Shown here: piece by piece, positions 1 to 9,173 of the stretch
How positions within the stretch are numbered: position 1 is the stretch's first letter
Layout of the letters: every line of letters begins with the position of its first letter
From: Sphingobacteriales bacterium
Lineage (GTDB): Bacteria > Bacteroidota > Bacteroidia > Chitinophagales > JADIYW01
Assembly (NCBI GenBank): GCA_016699615.1
Contig: CP064984.1
Location: 2,700,001-2,764,000 of the forward strand
Length of the DNA: 64,000 bases
Direction: 5' to 3'
Translations under genes and position numbers: made by a program
Notes under the pieces: generated by a model
Database searches by the model: none
What the model was told of the DNA's origin: nothing
The model's input: only the letters and a program-made list of their open reading frames with translations

Positions 1-921
1 TTAAATATAACTTATGGTTTCAGATTTGAAACTTTTAGAATGGATGATGCCAAAGCAGAAACCAAACCAGTTTCAAGAGTAGGTATAAACGTTGAAGCAG
101 CTAAATATACATTTATTAGAGCATCTTGGGGTCAAGGCTATCGTTTCCCAACTATTGCAGAAAAGTTCATAGAAACATCGTTAAGTGAATTTTTAAAAAT
201 AAAACCAAATCCAAATTTGACATCAGAAACAGGTATGTCTGCCGAAATAGGAATTAAACAAGGTGTTAAATTAGGTAGAGACTTTAATGCATATTTAGAT
301 TTAGCTGCTTTCTATCAAGAATATAATGATATGATGGAGTTTAATTTTGATGTAGATGGCGGAATTTTAGGCTTTCTTTCTAAAAATATAGGGAATACAA
401 GAATTTATGGCACAGAAGTTACTTTAATGGGAGAAGGAAAATTGTTTAAAAAATTTCCAACTACATTAGTAGCAGGATATACTTTCATTATTCTTTAATA
501 CAAAGAATTTAATAGTACTTCAACAAAAGATTTTACAGATTATAATGTATTAAAATATAGATTCAGACATCAAGTACAATCTATGTGGGATGTTAGTTTT
601 GGACCATTCGATTTTGGTGTATCAGTACAATATTTTAGTGCAATGGAAAATTTTGATGATGTACTTGCCCTTGTTTCTCCAAGCATTCTAGAATTTAGAT
701 ATGGAAAATTAAAAGATAACTGGGAAGATAAAAAACCTCAAAATCAATTAAAAGGTGATGTCGTAATGGATTTAAGAGCAGGTATAAACTTTGGAAAAGA
801 TAAAAACTATCGTTTTATGTTCACTGTAAAAAATGTTACCAACAGAGAATATACACTTAGACCATCATTAGTAGAAGCACCAAGAAATTACGGATTTAGA
901 TTTGATATGACATTCAAGTAG
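1..921 (+). pseudogene. TonB-dependent receptor, C-terminal part, interrupted by an in-frame TAA
   Basis: The reading frame is open from base 1, so the gene starts outside the window; about 306 codons are visible. The translation is the beta-barrel half of a TonB-dependent outer-membrane receptor: it has the receptor landmark GQGYRFPTIAEKF early on and ends in a membrane-strand terminus with final Phe-Lys. A TAA at 496-498 stops the frame, but the same frame stays open afterwards and the continuation (VKNVTNREYTLRP, then the terminal strand) aligns with the end of the intact paralogue just downstream. The stop falls where the paralogue reads GYVYAFPIELN, so one substitution or a pair of compensating indels would explain it. 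The substrate is unknown. It may be a genuine pseudogene or a sequence error; this window has many similar breaks. Confidence 0.8.
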
Positions 922-993
922 CTAAATATAACTAACAATAAATATTTAAAAATTATGTAATACAAAGAAGAGTTTTATATTGTTTTATTTCTT

Positions 994-1001
994 TATTTTT
1001 G
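994..1001 (+). promoter_or_regulatory. Bacteroidota -7 box (TATTTTTG) before the second TonB receptor
   Basis: The octamer matches TAnnTTTG and ends 21 bases before the ATG at 1023. It overlaps the TTG at 999, the longest possible start, which argues for translation from 1023 instead. The call rests on the motif only. Confidence 0.5.
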
Positions 1002-1022
1002 TTAAAATTTATACATTTAATT

Positions 1023-3368
1023 ATGAATTACTTCAAACATTTTTTATTCATTTATTTATCACTTGCATATTTATTAAATGCTTATACTCAAAATAAAGTA
1101 TCTGGTATTGTAAAAGATGCAAAATCTAAAGATGCTATTATTGGAGCAAATGTAGATTGTGGCAAATTATCTACGAATACAGATATAGATGGAAGATTTG
1201 AATTAAACCTAGAAGATGGCACACACGATGTTGTAATATCCTATTTGGGTTATAATAATTATAGTAAAAATATAACACTCGCAAATAATCAGACCATTTC
1301 ATTAGAAATAGAAATGGATGAAGAAGCAAAGAATGTATTCGGACAAGATTTAGTAATTACAGGTTCTATGTTCGAAAAAAAAGCAAGCGAAGAAGTAATC
1401 TCAATAGAAGTCATAAAACCTCAATTAATGTTAGGTGTAAATGCACTTAGAATTGATGAAGTAGCACGAAGAGTATCGGGCTTAAATGTTGCAGACGGAC
1501 AAGCAAACATACGTAGCGGAAGTGGATGGGCTTATGGCGTAGGCTCAAGAGTAATGTTTATTGTAGACGGTCAACCAATGCTTTCGCCAGATAGAGGTGA
1601 TGTGAAATGGACGCAATTACCTGTTGAAGCTATGGGACAAATGGAAGTATTAAAAGGTGCAACATCAGTATTATATGGTTCTTCTGCCATGAACGGTACC
1701 ATACATTTACAAACTGTAAAACCAACCAAAACACCTTTAACAAGATTTACAGCATTCCAATCTTTTATTTTACCACCAAAAAGAAAAGAAATAAAATGGT
1801 GGGATTTTCCTGTACTTTCATTTGGTGCCACATTTTTAAGAGCACATAAACCCAAAGATAATTTCGAATATTTTGTTAGCGGAAGCGTGTATCTAAACAA
1901 TACTCAGTTTAAAGGTGGACAAGAATACATGGCAAGATTAAACTACAAAACTAGATGGACAAGTAAAAGAAATCCAAAACTATCTTATGGAGTAGCAGGT
2001 AGTCTATTATTTAATAGAGAATATGAATTCTTTATTTGGGAAAATGGCAAAGATGGTGCATACAAAGCAAATGCAGCTCAAGATTTTAATAACATAAGAG
2101 TCTTAGTAGATCCATACATGACTGTATATGATAAAAAAGATAATAAGCACGAAATAAAAACCAGAAGCTATTTTAATAGACCATCATTCGCAACCAAAAC
2201 TTTCTTAGAAAATATTGATTATACCTTTGGCAAAAATTTTAAAAAGATTGGATTAAATTTAATTGTGGGTACAAACAATCAAATGCTTTTTATAAACGTT
2301 CCTGCTTTCGTAGGTGGCGGCGTTAAGTTTGGAAACTTATTTGCTGTGTACTCACAACTAGATAAAAGATTTGGAGATAGAGTAACACTTTCTGGTGGAT
2401 TAAGATGGGAAACATATAAATACCAAGATGTAAAAGGCTTTACACCACCAATCGGAAGATTTGGTGTCAATGCAAGAGTGGGTAAAGAATCATACATTAG
2501 ATTTAATATCGGACAAGCATTTCGTTTTCCATCTTTTGCAGAAAGATTTGTGAACCAACCAGTCGGAAGTTATGATCTAAATGATTCAACAACAGCACCA
2601 TTATTAAGAGTACTGCCGAACGAAAGTCTACAACCAGAATATGGCTGGACATCAGAAATCGGTTTCCAACAACAATTTAAATCTAATAACAATATATATA
2701 ATGCCCAGTTTGATGCTGCAATATATTGGCAAGAATATAAAAATTTAGTCGATTTTGGTGGTACTGAGGACTCAACATCAAATGCAAAAATAAACCTAAG
2801 AGCACAAAATATCAGTAAAGCTAGAATTGCAGGTTGGGATATTTCATTTAAAAATAATTTTAATATCAATAATAAAAATACATTATATTTAAATGCAGGA
2901 TACGTATATGCATTTCCAATTGAGTTAAATTCTACTGTAAATAATCCAAATTTTGATAATACAACTATAAAAGGATATTTAAAAAATATGTTTAAATACG
3001 TAGGCAAACAAATTGGAGGAATAGATTTTTATCAAGTCTTAAAATATAGAAATAGACATTTATTAACACTTGACGCAGAATATACCTATAATCAAAAACT
3101 AACATTAGGTATGGATGTTAGATATTATTCCAATTTCGAAGGATTTGATCAAGTATTTTTAGGCATTGAAGGTGTACCAGAATATTTAGGATCAGATGAC
3201 AGAACAAAAGGAGCGTGGGTAGCAAATGCCAGAGTATTTTATAACTTTGCTAAAAAACATACACTTGGTTGTATAGTTAAAAATTTTACAAATAAAGAAT
3301 ATTGGTTGCGTGTCGGAAAATTAGAATCGCCAATGAGCTTAACCATGCAATACAGAATGGAGTTTTAA
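1023..3368 (+). CDS. TonB-dependent receptor with carboxypeptidase-regulatory-like N-domain
   Basis: This 781-residue outer-membrane receptor takes up an unidentified ligand with energy from TonB/ExbBD. It starts with a signal peptide ending near NAYTQ, then a CarboxypepD_reg-like domain (VSGIVKDAKSKDAIIGANV), then the plug (IRSGSGWAYGVGSRVMFIVDG, followed by LKGATSVLYGSSAMNGTIHL) and a long beta-barrel ending in MEF. The barrel shares the GQAFRFPSFAERF landmark and the C-terminal VKNFTNKEYWLRVGKLESP stretch with the broken receptor upstream, so the two are tandem paralogues. ATG 1023 is preferred over TTG 999 because the latter lies in the promoter motif and adds residues before a good signal peptide. 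No SusD-like partner is adjacent, so it is not a standard SusCD pair. Confidence 0.9.
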   Translation: MNYFKHFLFIYLSLAYLLNAYTQNKVSGIVKDAKSKDAIIGANVDCGKLSTNTDIDGRFELNLEDGTHDVVISYLGYNNYSKNITLANNQTISLEIEMDEEAKNVFGQDLVITGSMFEKKASEEVISIEVIKPQLMLGVNALRIDEVARRVSGLNVADGQANIRSGSGWAYGVGSRVMFIVDGQPMLSPDRGDVKWTQLPVEAMGQMEVLKGATSVLYGSSAMNGTIHLQTVKPTKTPLTRFTAFQSFILPPKRKEIKWWDFPVLSFGATFLRAHKPKDNFEYFVSGSVYLNNTQFKGGQEYMARLNYKTRWTSKRNPKLSYGVAGSLLFNREYEFFIWENGKDGAYKANAAQDFNNIRVLVDPYMTVYDKKDNKHEIKTRSYFNRPSFATKTFLENIDYTFGKNFKKIGLNLIVGTNNQMLFINVPAFVGGGVKFGNLFAVYSQLDKRFGDRVTLSGGLRWETYKYQDVKGFTPPIGRFGVNARVGKESYIRFNIGQAFRFPSFAERFVNQPVGSYDLNDSTTAPLLRVLPNESLQPEYGWTSEIGFQQQFKSNNNIYNAQFDAAIYWQEYKNLVDFGGTEDSTSNAKINLRAQNISKARIAGWDISFKNNFNINNKNTLYLNAGYVYAFPIELNSTVNNPNFDNTTIKGYLKNMFKYVGKQIGGIDFYQVLKYRNRHLLTLDAEYTYNQKLTLGMDVRYYSNFEGFDQVFLGIEGVPEYLGSDDRTKGAWVANARVFYNFAKKHTLGCIVKNFTNKEYWLRVGKLESPMSLTMQYRMEF

Positions 3369-3445
3369 TATATTTAGTTAATTATTCTAAAACATGCTTC
3401 TAAATCCAAAATTTTGGTATTTATTTTGTAATATTAATACTTAAT

Positions 3446-4357
3446 ATGAAAAAATATTTTTTGTCTATTGCACTATACTGCTTTTTTACAAATGACCATT
3501 TAAAAGCACAAATTCAACCACAAGACATTCAGTTCATCAAATCATTAGAAGATTCCATAAAAATTTATGGCGATTCTATGATAAGCGACAAAAACGAAGA
3601 AACAAAATTTATTGCCAGCTATCGAATTGTAAAAACATTAAAAGCAGCTTTAAAAGTAAAAAATGCATACCAATATCAATTCGATTCACTTTTACCTATT
3701 CAAATTGTGTATGCTCCAGATAATTCTTTCAGAATATTTACTTGGTTTGTCATCAACGAAAATCAACAATACAGATATTTCGGAGCCATACAACTAAATA
3801 CAGATACCTTACAATTATTTCCATTGGTAGATTATTCAGATTTTATTGATAAACCTGAAGATAAAATGGTAGATAACCAAAATTGGTACGGAGCATTGTA
3901 TTATCAAATTATTGCTGTAAAACAAAAGAAAAAAACATACTATACACTTTTTGGCTCAGATGGAAATAATTTTAATAGCAACAGAAAAGTAATGGAAATT
4001 CTTTGGTTCGAAAAAGATGGAAAACCAAGATTTGGTGCTCCAATTATTGAGTATAAAAATAAATTGCAAAATAGATTTATACTCGAATTTAGTAATAATG
4101 CGTGGGCCACAATGCGTTTTGTGCCAGAAGAAAATAAAGTAATATACGATCATGTTTTGCCGCCAGATGAAAACTTAGAAGGATTCTACTCACAATACTT
4201 GCCAGATGGAACTTATGAAGGATTTGAATGGGTAAAAAACAAATGGATACACATAAATTTAATTGATTATATAAAGAGAGAAAATGGTGATGTGCCAAAT
4301 GTTCAGAAAAAAACAAAAGTAGATTTTAGAAACCCAGGTAAAACAATTCCAAAATAA
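3446..4357 (+). CDS. Exported protein of unknown function
   Basis: This 303-residue protein has an N-terminal hydrophobic signal (about residues 1-21, ending near LKAQ), so it is exported to the periplasm or outer membrane. I recognise no catalytic motif. The body is rich in aromatic and charged residues and looks like a beta-rich soluble domain; the conserved-looking core runs through IKIYGDSMISDKNEETKF, FGAIQLNTDTLQLFPL, a TYYTLFGSDGNN strand and a GFEWVKNKW segment near the end. It follows the receptor by 77 bases on the same strand and could be co-transcribed. I believe similar proteins occur widely in Bacteroidota but cannot give a function. Confidence 0.75.
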   Translation: MKKYFLSIALYCFFTNDHLKAQIQPQDIQFIKSLEDSIKIYGDSMISDKNEETKFIASYRIVKTLKAALKVKNAYQYQFDSLLPIQIVYAPDNSFRIFTWFVINENQQYRYFGAIQLNTDTLQLFPLVDYSDFIDKPEDKMVDNQNWYGALYYQIIAVKQKKKTYYTLFGSDGNNFNSNRKVMEILWFEKDGKPRFGAPIIEYKNKLQNRFILEFSNNAWATMRFVPEENKVIYDHVLPPDENLEGFYSQYLPDGTYEGFEWVKNKWIHINLIDYIKRENGDVPNVQKKTKVDFRNPGKTIPK

Positions 4358-4395
4358 TTCTATTTTTTACTACCTTTGTTACTCATTTTTTATAA

Positions 4396-5529
4396 TTGAT
4401 AGAAGCACACACACAAATTATTGTAAAAACATTTTCTGGATTAGAGGAAATCTTAGCTGAAGAAATAACACATTTAGGTGCTAAAGATGTACAAATTATA
4501 AAAAGAGGCATTCAATGTAATTACGATAAAGAACTATTGTATCGAATAAACATTGAAGCAAGATTAGCATTAAAAGCCATAGTGCCAATCGAAAATTTCA
4601 CAGCAACAACAAACGACGAATTATATCAAGCAGCGTTAAAAATAAATTGGGAAAATTATTTTAATGTAGAACAAAGCTTTGCTATAGATGCAAGTATTTT
4701 TTCAAATTATTTCAAACATTCACAATATCTTGCATTAAAATTAAAAGATGCCATTTGCGATAGATTTAGAAAAATAAACAATACTAGACCAAATGTAAAA
4801 ACAGAAGAACCAGATATCTTAATCAATCTGCATATACATGAAGACCAAGTGACTATAAGTTTAGATAGTTCGGGCGAAAGTCTACACAAACGTGGCTACA
4901 AACAATACCAAGACATTGCACCAATTAATGAAGTATTAGCGACAGGATTAATTACATTGAGTAAATGGAATAGAGAAAGCGTTTTTGTTGATGGAATGTG
5001 CGGAAGTGGTACAATTGTTATTGAAGCAACATTGATGGCAAAGAACGAAGCACCAAATTTAAGAAGACAATATTTTGCAGTAAAAAATTGGAATAATTTT
5101 GAACAAAACCTTTGGGATAAATGTTTACAAGATGCAAGAGCTAAGATTGTAGAGCCAAAGAATAAAATCATAGCAATAGACAATCAAGAAAAAGTACTTA
5201 GAAAGGCAGAACGAAATATATTTAGAGCGAGATTGAAAAGTTATATAGAACTTCATAAAAAAGATTTTCTGAAGTTTATTCCACCACATCTACAAGGTGT
5301 TTGTATTATAAATCCACCTTATGGCGAAAGAATGAATGAAGACGAAGATATTAATTTATTTTATAAAGAAATAGGAGATAGCTTCAAACAACATTTTACC
5401 TTATATACGTGTGGAATTATATCTTCAGATATGGAAGCACTTAAGAAACTAGGACTTAAACCAACTAAAAAATATAACTTATTAAATGGAAAACTACCAT
5501 GTAAATATCAATTATATGATATTTATTAG
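4396..5529 (+). CDS. THUMP-domain class I SAM-dependent RNA methyltransferase (RlmL/YcbY-like)
   Basis: The 377-residue enzyme is expected to methylate a guanine N2 in 23S rRNA, as does the N-terminal half of RlmL. An N-terminal THUMP-type RNA-binding region covers about residues 1-165 (VKTFSGLEEILAEEI opens it). It is followed by a Rossmann methyltransferase: the SAM loop VDGMCGSGTIVIEA near 200 and the catalytic INPPYGERM near 315, the NPPY tetrad expected of N-methylating enzymes. The start is a TTG: TAA lies directly before it in frame and no ATG occurs in the first hundred codons. The C-terminal second methyltransferase of fused RlmKL is absent, as usual outside gammaproteobacteria. Confidence 0.88.
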   Translation: MIEAHTQIIVKTFSGLEEILAEEITHLGAKDVQIIKRGIQCNYDKELLYRINIEARLALKAIVPIENFTATTNDELYQAALKINWENYFNVEQSFAIDASIFSNYFKHSQYLALKLKDAICDRFRKINNTRPNVKTEEPDILINLHIHEDQVTISLDSSGESLHKRGYKQYQDIAPINEVLATGLITLSKWNRESVFVDGMCGSGTIVIEATLMAKNEAPNLRRQYFAVKNWNNFEQNLWDKCLQDARAKIVEPKNKIIAIDNQEKVLRKAERNIFRARLKSYIELHKKDFLKFIPPHLQGVCIINPPYGERMNEDEDINLFYKEIGDSFKQHFTLYTCGIISSDMEALKKLGLKPTKKYNLLNGKLPCKYQLYDIY

Positions 5530-5575
5530 TAAAATATAAATTAAATTATTATTTTAGTAAACATAAAAATTAGAT

Positions 5576-6682
5576 ATGGCAAAGCAAGAAAAAAACGCAA
5601 AAAAAACCTATACTATTGATAATAAAGCTGAGAAGTTTTTATTCAAATATTTGAATAATGCATCTCCAACAGGATTTGAAGTAGAAGGACAGAAAATATG
5701 GTTAGATTATATAAAACCATACATAGATAAACATGATGTAGATTTCTATGGTACTACATATGGTATTATCAATCCAGATGCACCATTTAAAGTAGTTATT
5801 GAAGCACATGCAGATGAAATATCATGGTTTGTATCTTATATTTCTGAAGATGGTTTGATAAGTGTAATTAGAAATGGAGGTAGCGACCACATCATTGCAC
5901 CATCAAAAAGAGTGAATATCCACACAAAAAAAGGAATAGTAAAAGGTGTTTTTGGTTGGCCAGCAATCCATTTGAGAGACACAGGAAAAGATACAACACC
6001 TTCCGTAAAAAATATTACCATAGATATTGGTGCCGAAAATAAGAAAGAAGTAGAAGAAATGGGTGTTCATGTTGGCTGTGTTATCACATACGAAGATGAG
6101 TTAATGCTTTTGAATAATAAATATTATACAGGCAGAGCATTAGATAATAGAATTGGTGGTTTTATGATTGCAGAAGTAGCCAAATTAATCAAAGAAAATA
6201 ATATCAAATTGCCATTTGCATTATATATAGTAAATGCAGTGCAAGAAGAAGTTGGCTTGCGCGGCGCACAAATGGTTGTAGAAAGAATAAAACCAAATTT
6301 GGCAATTGTTACAGATGTATGTCACGATACATCAACACCTATGATAGACAAAAAAGAACAAGGCGATTTTAAATGTGGAAGAGGTCCAGTTGTTACTTAT
6401 GGACCAGCAGTACATAATATTCTTAGAGAGCAAATATTAAGCACAGCAGAAAAAAATAAAATTGCTTTCCAAAGAGATGCAGCTAGTAGAATGACAGGCA
6501 CAGACACAGACGCATTTGCATACGGAAATGCTGGTGTGCCAAGTGCATTAATTTCATTGGCATTAAAATATATGCATACTACAGTAGAAACAGTTGCAAA
6601 AGCAGATGTAGAAGCAGTAATTACTTTAATTTATGAAACTTTAAAGACAATAAATCCAAAAAATAGCTACAAATATTTGTAA
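5576..6682 (+). CDS. M42 family metallopeptidase (glutamyl aminopeptidase / endoglucanase-like)
   Basis: A cytoplasmic di-metal aminopeptidase of 368 residues, the usual M42 length, with no signal peptide. The metal and catalytic residues are all visible: His in VIEAHADEISWF (near 64), the bridging Asp in GRALDNRIGG (near 190), the Glu pair in AVQEEVGLRGAQ (near 222), Asp in VTDVCHDT and the final His in KYMHTTVE. M42 enzymes form large tetrahedral assemblies and trim peptides left by proteasome-like proteases. The gene is 46 bases after the methyltransferase on the same strand. The older family name cellulase M should not be read as a cellulase function. Confidence 0.9.
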   Translation: MAKQEKNAKKTYTIDNKAEKFLFKYLNNASPTGFEVEGQKIWLDYIKPYIDKHDVDFYGTTYGIINPDAPFKVVIEAHADEISWFVSYISEDGLISVIRNGGSDHIIAPSKRVNIHTKKGIVKGVFGWPAIHLRDTGKDTTPSVKNITIDIGAENKKEVEEMGVHVGCVITYEDELMLLNNKYYTGRALDNRIGGFMIAEVAKLIKENNIKLPFALYIVNAVQEEVGLRGAQMVVERIKPNLAIVTDVCHDTSTPMIDKKEQGDFKCGRGPVVTYGPAVHNILREQILSTAEKNKIAFQRDAASRMTGTDTDAFAYGNAGVPSALISLALKYMHTTVETVAKADVEAVITLIYETLKTINPKNSYKYL

Positions 6683-6739
6683 TTTGGTATAAAAATTGCT
6701 TACTTTTAATCATTATTAATCAATAAAATAACATCAAAA

Positions 6740-7201
6740 ATGGGATTATTTAGTTTTATTAAAACAGCTGGAGAAAAAATTTTCAAAGGCAAAAAACCTG
6801 AAGAAGCACAAACAGAAGAAGAAAAACAAGTGCACTCAAAAGAGTTATTAGGTTACATCCAAAGTTTAGGATTTCAAATCGAAAAACTTGTAGTTATTGT
6901 TCAAGGTGATACTGTAACACTAAGAGGTGAAGTACCAACTCAAGAAGAAAGAGAAAAAATATTATTAGCAGTTGGTAACGTAGAAGGCGTTGGACAAGTT
7001 GAAGACACTATTGTTGTTGTTACACCAGCACCAGAATCAGTTTTGCATACAGTAGCAAGTGGAGATACATTATCAAAAATTGCAAAAGAACATTATGGTA
7101 ATGCAAACGACTATATGAAAATATTTGAAGCAAATAAACCAATGTTATCACATCCTGATAAAATTTACGTTGGTCAAGTATTGAGAATACCACAAGCGTA
7201 A
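6740..7201 (+). CDS. BON-LysM domain protein (Kbp/YgaU-like)
   Basis: This 153-residue protein matches the layout of E. coli Kbp (YgaU): a short N-terminal helix (GLFSFIKTAGEKIFKG), a BON domain (about 38-95, with VQGDTVTLRGEVPTQEEREKI) and a C-terminal LysM domain (about 102-152, HTVASGDTLSKIAKEHYGNANDY to VGQVLRIP). Kbp binds potassium and is cytoplasmic, and this protein too lacks a signal peptide. LysM modules otherwise bind peptidoglycan. A clear terminator follows directly, so this is the last gene of its transcript. Confidence 0.88.
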   Translation: MGLFSFIKTAGEKIFKGKKPEEAQTEEEKQVHSKELLGYIQSLGFQIEKLVVIVQGDTVTLRGEVPTQEEREKILLAVGNVEGVGQVEDTIVVVTPAPESVLHTVASGDTLSKIAKEHYGNANDYMKIFEANKPMLSHPDKIYVGQVLRIPQA

Positions 7202-7228
7202 TTCTTTATTACTTCAAAAAATATACTT

Positions 7229-7256
7229 AATCGTTGCCTTTGTGCAACGATTTTTT
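7229..7256 (+). terminator. Rho-independent terminator after the BON-LysM gene
   Basis: A perfect 9-bp stem (7229-7237 with 7244-7252, AATCGTTGC/GCAACGATT) with a 6-base loop runs into a T tract. It ends 26 bases before the TerC start. Confidence 0.85.
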
Positions 7257-7282
7257 ATTTATTTTTGCCAAAAATTTAAGTT

Positions 7283-8089
7283 ATGTTGTTAGTCGATGTA
7301 TTTCCAAATTTGTTAGATCCAGCAGTAATTGTTTCGTTGTTGACACTTACGTTTTTAGAAATTGTTCTTGGTATTGATAATATCATTTTTATTTCCATAG
7401 TTTCATCAAAACTACCTAAAGCACAACAACCAAGAGCCAGATTAATTGGGTTGATGATGGCAATGGCATTCAGAATATGTTTGTTATTTGGAATTACATA
7501 TATTATAAAATTGACCAATCCATTATTCACAATACCATTTATCGAGCACGAAGGACAACCATTAAGTATTAGTTCAAAAGATTTAATACTTATTCTAGGT
7601 GGTTTCTTCTTGATAGCAAAAAGTATATCAGAAATTCATCATAAATTGGAAGTAGATGAAATCGTTCAAAATAAAGATATGAAAAAAGTTGTTGCAGGTT
7701 TTGGTGCAACAATAGTTCAGATTGTATTAATAGATGCTGTGTTTTCTATAGATTCTATACTTACTGCAGTTGGCTTAGTAGACAATGTTTGGATTATGAT
7801 ATTGGCAGTAATTATTTCAATAGCTATAATGATGGCATTTGCTACACCAGTTTCAGATTATATAGATAGAAATCCTACTTTGCAAATTTTAGCATTAGCA
7901 TTTTTAGTTGCAATAGGTATTATTCTAATTGCAGAAGGATTTCATCAGCACATAAATAAAGGTTATATTTATACAGCAATGGCATTTGGCTTGTCTGTAG
8001 AGTTTTTAAATATGCGACTGCGTAAGAAAAATCAAAAGTACGTAAAACTAAATGACCAAGATGCCATACAACAAACAGAAGAAAACTAA
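7283..8089 (+). CDS. TerC family integral membrane protein
   Basis: This 268-residue, roughly seven-helix inner-membrane protein of the TerC/Alx family is implicated in tellurite resistance and in manganese export. The two family signatures are visible: FLEIVLGIDNIIFISIV (about 24-41) and VLIDAVFSIDSILTAVG (about 150-167), each carrying the membrane-embedded acidic residues thought to bind metal. The C-terminus is cytoplasmic and charged. It is followed within 5 bases by the DUF5989 gene, so the three membrane genes from here to 8573 probably form one operon. The exact substrate cannot be read from the sequence. Confidence 0.9.
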   Translation: MLLVDVFPNLLDPAVIVSLLTLTFLEIVLGIDNIIFISIVSSKLPKAQQPRARLIGLMMAMAFRICLLFGITYIIKLTNPLFTIPFIEHEGQPLSISSKDLILILGGFFLIAKSISEIHHKLEVDEIVQNKDMKKVVAGFGATIVQIVLIDAVFSIDSILTAVGLVDNVWIMILAVIISIAIMMAFATPVSDYIDRNPTLQILALAFLVAIGIILIAEGFHQHINKGYIYTAMAFGLSVEFLNMRLRKKNQKYVKLNDQDAIQQTEEN

Positions 8090-8094
8090 GAATA

Positions 8095-8247
8095 ATGTTA
8101 GAACTATTTAAAGATTTATGGGCATTTTTATGGGAAAGAAAACAATGGTGGTTGTTTCCACTAATTATTAGTATTGTATTAATAGCATTGCTCATTGCAT
8201 TTGGTGGCTCAAGTGCAGTTACACCATTTGTGTATTCTATATTTTAA
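8095..8247 (+). CDS. DUF5989-like small membrane protein
   Basis: A 50-residue protein starting 5 bases after the TerC stop: MLELFKDLWAFLWERKQW followed by a single hydrophobic helix and a short tail ending in VTPFVYSIF. This is the layout of DUF5989, a tiny one-helix protein usually found beside SxtJ-like proteins in Gram-negative bacteria. Its stop codon overlaps the next gene's ATG (TAATG), which implies translational coupling. Function unknown; membrane location is inferred from the helix. Confidence 0.75.
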   Translation: MLELFKDLWAFLWERKQWWLFPLIISIVLIALLIAFGGSSAVTPFVYSIF

Positions 8248-8573
8248 TGGACTTTATTAAAAGAAATAAAGAGATATTGATACAAATTATTGTATTTAGT
8301 ATTATTGGGGTTTTTCTAAAAAAGTATTATTTGTTAATATTTGTATTTATTCTATTAATAATTTTGCCTTTTAATTTGTTGACTAAAAACTACATAAAAT
8401 ACCTAAATAAATTTATAAATTTTATAGGCTTTGTGATAAAAACAATTATGTTCACAATGTTGTTTGTGTTTGTTATTTGTCCATTATCGCTTTTTAAAAA
8501 GAAACAAAAGAACATAGGATTTGTATTTAGAAATAAAGAAATAGAACCTATGGATTTTGAAAAAATGTGGTAG
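8247..8573 (+). CDS. SxtJ-like membrane protein
   Basis: The 108-residue protein has three hydrophobic segments (about 10-25, 28-45 and 56-80) and ends in a soluble acidic tail finishing at FEKMW. The third helix runs into CPLSLFKKK, corresponding to the TP(I/L)G(L) turn of SxtJ family proteins, and those families also end with a short aromatic-rich tail. The neighbouring DUF5989 gene supports the call because the two usually travel together. The carbamoyltransferase gene that often accompanies them is absent here. Function is not established. Confidence 0.6.
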   Translation: MDFIKRNKEILIQIIVFSIIGVFLKKYYLLIFVFILLIILPFNLLTKNYIKYLNKFINFIGFVIKTIMFTMLFVFVICPLSLFKKKQKNIGFVFRNKEIEPMDFEKMW

Positions 8574-8590
8574 TTTTTCTTATAATTCTT

Positions 8591-8598
8591 TATTTTTG
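8591..8598 (+). promoter_or_regulatory. -7 box (TATTTTTG) five bases before a crp/fnr ATG
   Basis: TAnnTTTG match ending at 8598, with only five bases before the ATG at 8604. If the usual Bacteroidota spacing holds, transcription would start at or next to the start codon. Confidence 0.55.
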
Positions 8599-8603
8599 CA
8601 GTA

Positions 8604-9173
8604 ATGCTTGATGACTTAAAAACATTCTTACGCACTTATGCTCATTTTCCTGATGAAGAAATAGATGATATTCTTAGTAAATTTAAAACTAAAAAATATA
8701 ATAAAAATGATTTTGTATTAACTAAAGGCAATATTTGTAAAGATTTAGTTTTTGTACAAGATGGTTGTCTGCGTTTGTATTACGTACAAGATGATATTGA
8801 AATTTCAGTTTGGTTCGCATTTCAGCATTCATCAGCAATAGAAATGTATAGTTTTATTAGCGAAACACCAACAAATTATTATTTGCAAGCAATAGAAAAT
8901 ACAGAAGTATTGTATTTGCCCAAACAAGAATTAGATATTTTATATCAAACACATCCAACAATGCAAGAAATGATGCGCAAATTTTGGGAAGATGTAATTC
9001 TGAATTTGCTAGAAAGATTTACAGCATTGCAACGCGATAGCGCAGAAAAAAGATATTTAGATTTGTTAGATAAACCAGATTATCTACAAAAAATTCCACA
9101 AAAATATTTAGCTTCATTTATTGGTGTTACGCCAACATCACTGAGTAGAATTAAAAAAAATATTATGCAATAA
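8604..9173 (+). CDS. Crp/Fnr family transcriptional regulator
   Basis: This 189-residue regulator has an N-terminal cyclic-nucleotide-binding fold (about residues 20-120, with KGNICKDLVFVQDGCLRLYYV) and a short C-terminal helix-turn-helix (KYLASFIGVTPTSLSRIKKNI). The canonical cAMP-binding phosphate cassette (RxA) is not visible, as in most small Bacteroidota members of this family, so the ligand is unknown. It stands alone after a weakly marked spacer and converges on alaS: the two stop ends overlap by 11 bases. A likely target cannot be named. Confidence 0.85.
   Translation: MLDDLKTFLRTYAHFPDEEIDDILSKFKTKKYNKNDFVLTKGNICKDLVFVQDGCLRLYYVQDDIEISVWFAFQHSSAIEMYSFISETPTNYYLQAIENTEVLYLPKQELDILYQTHPTMQEMMRKFWEDVILNLLERFTALQRDSAEKRYLDLLDKPDYLQKIPQKYLASFIGVTPTSLSRIKKNIMQ

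Noticed and set aside
1571..3007. Long antisense reading frames inside the TonB receptor and in alaS
   Set aside because: They lie wholly opposite well-supported genes, have no promoter or ribosome-binding context and show no recognisable protein motifs.
5836..6021. Short reading frames opposite the M42 peptidase
   Set aside because: Shadow frames of a conserved gene on the other strand.
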